Assembly: GCF_026339955.1 (NCBI RefSeq)
Contig: NZ_JAPEPW010000002.1
Coordinates: forward strand, 2,108,001 to 2,172,000
Origin: Streptomyces sp. NBC_01549
Lineage (GTDB): Bacteria; Actinomycetota; Actinomycetes; Streptomycetales; Streptomycetaceae
DNA: 64,000 nt
Direction of reading: 5' to 3'
This document shows positions 61,167 through 64,000 of this stretch, piece after piece. Each line of letters starts with the position of its first letter. Position 1 is the stretch's first letter. A model generated the notes under the pieces. The model saw nothing but the letters and a program-made list of their open reading frames with translations, did no database searches and was not told the DNA's origin. Made by a program: the position numbers and the translations under genes.

Positions 61167-61222
61167 ATTTCACCACGCGTCGCAGATTTCACCGTCCTCC
61201 GACAATCTTTACCCGTGCGTAA

Positions 61223-61272
61223 CTTACCGACGGGTTACTTCCGGTAAGGCGGCGAGGTTACCGTCGGGTCAC
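61223..61272 (+). promoter_or_regulatory. Repeat-rich promoter region of the CocE-like gene
   Basis: CTTACCG (61223-61229) and CGGTAAG (61242-61248) are perfect inverted repeats. The 15-mer TTACCGACGGGTTAC (61224-61238) recurs as TTACCGTCGGGTCAC (61258-61272) with two mismatches, 34 bp on. A tandem-bound regulator is likely. Confidence 0.65.
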
Positions 61273-61301
61273 ATTCTACTGACACGAGTGAGGAGTGGCC
61301 C

Positions 61302-62870
61302 GTGGGACAGCATCGCCATGCCCTGCGCACATCCGCCGTCGGTGCCGTGTCCGCGGCCCTGATCGCCGGTACCGCCCTCGGGCTCGCCCCCACCGCCCAG
61401 GCGGCCTCCGCCGGCGTCCGCTTCGTCGACATCGCCGGAGACGGCGGCACGGTCCTCAAGGCCAACGTCGTCACCCCCGCGGGCGCCGACGGCAGCCGCA
61501 GGTACCCGCTCCTCGTCATGCCGACGAGCTGGGGCCTGCCCCAGGTCGAGTACCTCGCCCAGGCCCAGAAGCTCGCCGACTCCGGCTATGTGGTGCTCAC
61601 GTACAACGTGCGCGGCTTCTGGCAGTCCGGCGGCGAGATAGAAGTGGCGGGACCACCCGACGTGGCCGACGCCTCCAAGGTGATCGACTGGGCGCTGGCG
61701 AACACCCCGGCCGACGCCCAGAAGGTCGGCATGGCAGGCGTCTCGTACGGCGCCGGAATCAGTCTGCTCGCCGCCGCGCACGACAAGAGGATCAAGGCCG
61801 TCTCCGCCATGAGCGGCTGGGCCGACCTCATCGACTCGATCTACTCGGGCCGCACCCAGCACTCCCAGGCCACCGCCCTGCTCGGCGTCGCGGGGACCAT
61901 CACCGGACGCCCGAGCGCCGAACTCCAACAGACGCTTCTGGACTTCTTCGCCTCGAACATGTCGAAGGAGCAGGAGATGATCGCCTGGGGGAAGAAACGT
62001 TCCCCCGAGACCTATGTCGACCAGCTCAACAAGAACGGCGCGGCCGTCTTCATGGCCAACGGCTGGGGCGACACGATCTTCCCGCCCAACCAGTACGCCA
62101 GGTTCTACGAGGAGCTGACCGGCCCCAAGCGGCTGGAGTTCCGCCCCGGCGACCACGCCACCGCCGAGGTGACCGGCCTGTTCGGACTCCCCAACGACGT
62201 GTGGACGGACACCGGCCGCTGGTTCGACCACTACCTCAGGGGCGTCGACAACGGCATCGACCGTGAGCAGCCCGTCCAGCTCAAACCCCGCACCACCGGC
62301 GCCTACGAGGGCTACCCCGACTGGAAGTCGGTCGGCGCGACCAGGAAGAAGATCGCCCTCGCGGGCACCACCACGATCCACACCAACGTCGACTCGGGCG
62401 CGGACGGCGGGATCATCTTCCTCTCCAGCATCCTCGACCAGATCGCCCAGGTGCCCCCGATGGCGTCGATCCCGCTGCTGCCGCGCCGCTGGGCGGCCGT
62501 CTGGCAGTCGGAGAAGTACCCGAGCGTCCAGCGAGTGCGTGGAACCACCACGCTGCACACCACGCTCACTCCGACCAAGGAGAGCGGCACCCTCGTCGCC
62601 TACCTCTACGACGTGGGCCCGCTCGGCCTCGGCAAGCTGGTCAGCAACGCGCCGTACACCTTCCACGGGCAGACGCCCGGAGAGCCGTTCGGCGTCGACC
62701 TGGAGCTGTACTCCACGGCCTACGACGTCCCGGCAGGGCATCGGCTCGCCCTGGTCGTCGACACGGTCGACCCGCTCTACATCGAGCACAACCCGTCCGG
62801 CGCGCAGCTGACCTTCTCCTCACCGGCGAACGACCCGTCCTACGTGTCCGTTCCCCTGCGCGAGCAGTGA
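61302..62870 (+). CDS. Secreted CocE/NonD-family hydrolase
   Basis: A 522-residue exported alpha/beta hydrolase. Signal peptide 1-35 with cleavage at AQA. The nucleophile is S148 in GMAGVSYGAGISLLAA. WGLPQVEYLAQAQ and FYEELTGPKRLEFRPGDHA are family segments, with an X-Pro dipeptidyl-peptidase-type C-terminal beta domain (HTTLTPTKESGTLVAYLYDV). Members hydrolyse esters or peptides. GTG at 61302 follows GAGGAG at 8 nt. Two related promoter repeats lie just upstream. Confidence 0.9.
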   Translation: MGQHRHALRTSAVGAVSAALIAGTALGLAPTAQAASAGVRFVDIAGDGGTVLKANVVTPAGADGSRRYPLLVMPTSWGLPQVEYLAQAQKLADSGYVVLTYNVRGFWQSGGEIEVAGPPDVADASKVIDWALANTPADAQKVGMAGVSYGAGISLLAAAHDKRIKAVSAMSGWADLIDSIYSGRTQHSQATALLGVAGTITGRPSAELQQTLLDFFASNMSKEQEMIAWGKKRSPETYVDQLNKNGAAVFMANGWGDTIFPPNQYARFYEELTGPKRLEFRPGDHATAEVTGLFGLPNDVWTDTGRWFDHYLRGVDNGIDREQPVQLKPRTTGAYEGYPDWKSVGATRKKIALAGTTTIHTNVDSGADGGIIFLSSILDQIAQVPPMASIPLLPRRWAAVWQSEKYPSVQRVRGTTTLHTTLTPTKESGTLVAYLYDVGPLGLGKLVSNAPYTFHGQTPGEPFGVDLELYSTAYDVPAGHRLALVVDTVDPLYIEHNPSGAQLTFSSPANDPSYVSVPLREQ

Positions 62871-62918
62871 TCTCCGGCTGCTGCCGGCCGGGGCTGTCCC
62901 TGTGAGCTGCTGGTCCCC

Positions 62919-63809
62919 CTACGGTCTCGGGGCTGTGGGGGGACCCCCACCCGGCAGCAGCGTCCCTGGTTCGGCCGGTGCCACATGCACGGCCTCGGTC
63001 TTGGGACTGCGCTGCTCCCGCCGGGACACCCACTGGGCGAACCAGGAGAGCAGCATGCACATCCCGATGTAGATCGGCGAGATCACCATCACCACGGGGA
63101 TGAACGGCAAATCGTAGTCGAGGTTGGAGGCGATCAGTTTCCCGGCGTGGAGGAACTCCTCGTAGGTGATGAGATAACCGAGCGAGGTGTCCTTCAGGGC
63201 CACCACGAGTTGGCTGATGATGGCGGGCAGCATGGCCCGCACGGCCTGCGGGACGAGGACGTACGTCATGACCTGGGTCTTGCGCATGCCGAGCGCGAAC
63301 GCGGCCTCCCGCTGACCGCGTTCGACCGAATTGACGCCGGAGCGGAAGACCTCGGCGAGCACCGAGCCGTTGTAGAGGGTCAGCCCCGCGACCAGCGCGG
63401 GCAGCGGCTGCACCTTCAGCGCCACGAAGATGAAGAAGATCATCACCAGTACGGGCATGGCGCGGAAGAACTCGACGACCAGCGCGGAGACCCAGCGCAC
63501 CGGACGGTGGTCGGACAGGCGCCCCGTCGCGAGCACGGTGCCCAGCGCCAGCGAGAGCACCGCGGCCATCGCGAAGGCCTTCAGCGTGTTGCCCAGTCCC
63601 CGTAGCAGCAGTTCCTGGATGCCCTTGTACTCGAACGGCATCCACTTCGTGTAGGTGAACTGATCGGTGTCGAAGAGGAGATAGAGGATCCAGCCGACCA
63701 GGGCGAGGATCAGGACGGTGGACACGGCCGCGTAGAGCCGGTGCCGTTGCCGGGTCCTGGGTCCGGGGACGTCGTACAGGGCGGTGGATTCGGGGGCGGT
63801 GGCGGTCAT
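62919..63809 (-). CDS. gluD: Glutamate-type ABC transporter permease (GluD-like)
   Basis: A 296-residue polar amino acid permease. After helix 1 (about 25-46) comes the binding-protein-dependent transport core with FFRAMPVLVMIFFIFVAL and the EAA loop EAAFALGMRKTQVMTYVLVP (about 168-187). It resembles GluD of the Corynebacterium/Streptomyces glutamate uptake system. The ATG overlaps the stop of the upstream permease gene (ATGA). The tail (PAEPGTLLPGGGPPTAP) is variable. Confidence 0.9.
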   Translation of the reverse strand: MTATAPESTALYDVPGPRTRQRHRLYAAVSTVLILALVGWILYLLFDTDQFTYTKWMPFEYKGIQELLLRGLGNTLKAFAMAAVLSLALGTVLATGRLSDHRPVRWVSALVVEFFRAMPVLVMIFFIFVALKVQPLPALVAGLTLYNGSVLAEVFRSGVNSVERGQREAAFALGMRKTQVMTYVLVPQAVRAMLPAIISQLVVALKDTSLGYLITYEEFLHAGKLIASNLDYDLPFIPVVMVISPIYIGMCMLLSWFAQWVSRREQRSPKTEAVHVAPAEPGTLLPGGGPPTAPRP

Positions 63810-64000
63810 CGGGCGACTCCCCAGCGCTGTTCGAGGTAGTTGAAGATCGCGCTGATGGTGAGGGTGATGATCAGATAGCCGACGGCGATCCAGACGAAGG
63901 TCCAGACGATGTTGTAGCCGAGCTCGCTCAGCGTCTTGTAGGTGCCGAGCAGTTCGCTGACGCTGAACGCCCCGGCGATCGCCGAGTTCTTGGCGAGGGC
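63806..64000 (-). CDS. gluC: Glutamate-type ABC transporter permease (GluC-like), C-terminal part
   Basis: The gene runs off the right edge; 64 C-terminal codons are visible: ALAKNSAIAGAFSVSELLGT, then SELGYNIVWTFVWIAVGYL and a final ISAIFNYLEQRWGVAR. This is the end of the partner permease. The stop overlaps the GluD start. The ATPase and binding-protein genes would lie further right. Confidence 0.85.
   Translation of the reverse strand, partial: ALAKNSAIAGAFSVSELLGTYKTLSELGYNIVWTFVWIAVGYLIITLTISAIFNYLEQRWGVAR

Overview
The window reads as chromosomal DNA of a Streptomyces or close relative. GC content is very high throughout, many starts are GTG, co-directional genes are often coupled by 4-bp ATGA or GTGA overlaps, and many protein types are streptomycete: GPP34/GOLPH3-like, a SCO2400-like zinc-ribbon protein, F420-dependent LLM enzyme, twinned BlaI/M56 pairs and a CocE-type secreted hydrolase. 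The mix of regulators, exoenzymes, small catabolic operons and several decayed genes looks like accessory rather than core chromosome. No rRNA, tRNA, CRISPR array, insertion sequence or complete prophage was recognised.

Layout. 1-11 kb: an Ada/AlkA-type repair gene cut by the left edge, BlaI/M56 pair A, DedA and PAP2 membrane proteins, an OmpR-type two-component system, a DUF347 repeat membrane protein, a membrane glycosyltransferase-like/YbhN-like pair, BlaI/M56 pair B, and a second DUF347 protein. Palindromic BlaI-type operators lie before both BlaI genes and the glycosyltransferase-like gene, and one near-identical 15-bp element precedes both DUF347 genes. 11-18.5 kb: a TetR regulator, a Tat-exported alpha/beta hydrolase, GPP34, an MFS exporter, a muconolactone isomerase-like protein with a divergent LysR regulator, and an SDR/NTF2-like operon whose promoter carries the same operator as the TetR gene. 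18.4-27 kb: a macro-domain relic near an intact macro-domain gene, a secreted protein, a GH30 exoenzyme, an FAD oxidoreductase, an inositol-monophosphatase-like protein and a cytosolic-type gamma-glutamyltransferase.

27-35 kb: NAD formate dehydrogenase, two CrcB fluoride-channel genes (the first without a normal start), FmdB, an AmiS/UreI channel and formamidase, together an apparent formamide-to-CO2-plus-ammonia route, followed by a dihydroxyacetone kinase relic and a 2-hydroxyacid dehydrogenase. 35-40 kb: a co-directional cluster of secreted arylsulfotransferase-like protein, PhlG-like C-C hydrolase and bicovalent-flavin oxidase. 40-46.5 kb: lipoproteins, a broken Ser/Thr kinase abutting a thioesterase relic, a NarL-type two-component system, and an AhpD-like/methyltransferase pair.

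46.5-55.6 kb: a reductive-pyrimidine or hydantoin catabolic cluster on the minus strand with NCS1 permease, LLM F420 enzyme, dihydropyrimidinase, two paralogous beta-ureidopropionase-like amidases, PucR regulator and class III aminotransferase. 55.7-64 kb: a large hypothetical protein, divergent XRE and methionine aminopeptidase genes that both look leaderless, an exported gamma-glutamyltransferase, a membrane-anchored hypothetical protein, a secreted CocE-like hydrolase, and the GluD/GluC permeases of a glutamate-type ABC transporter running off the right edge.
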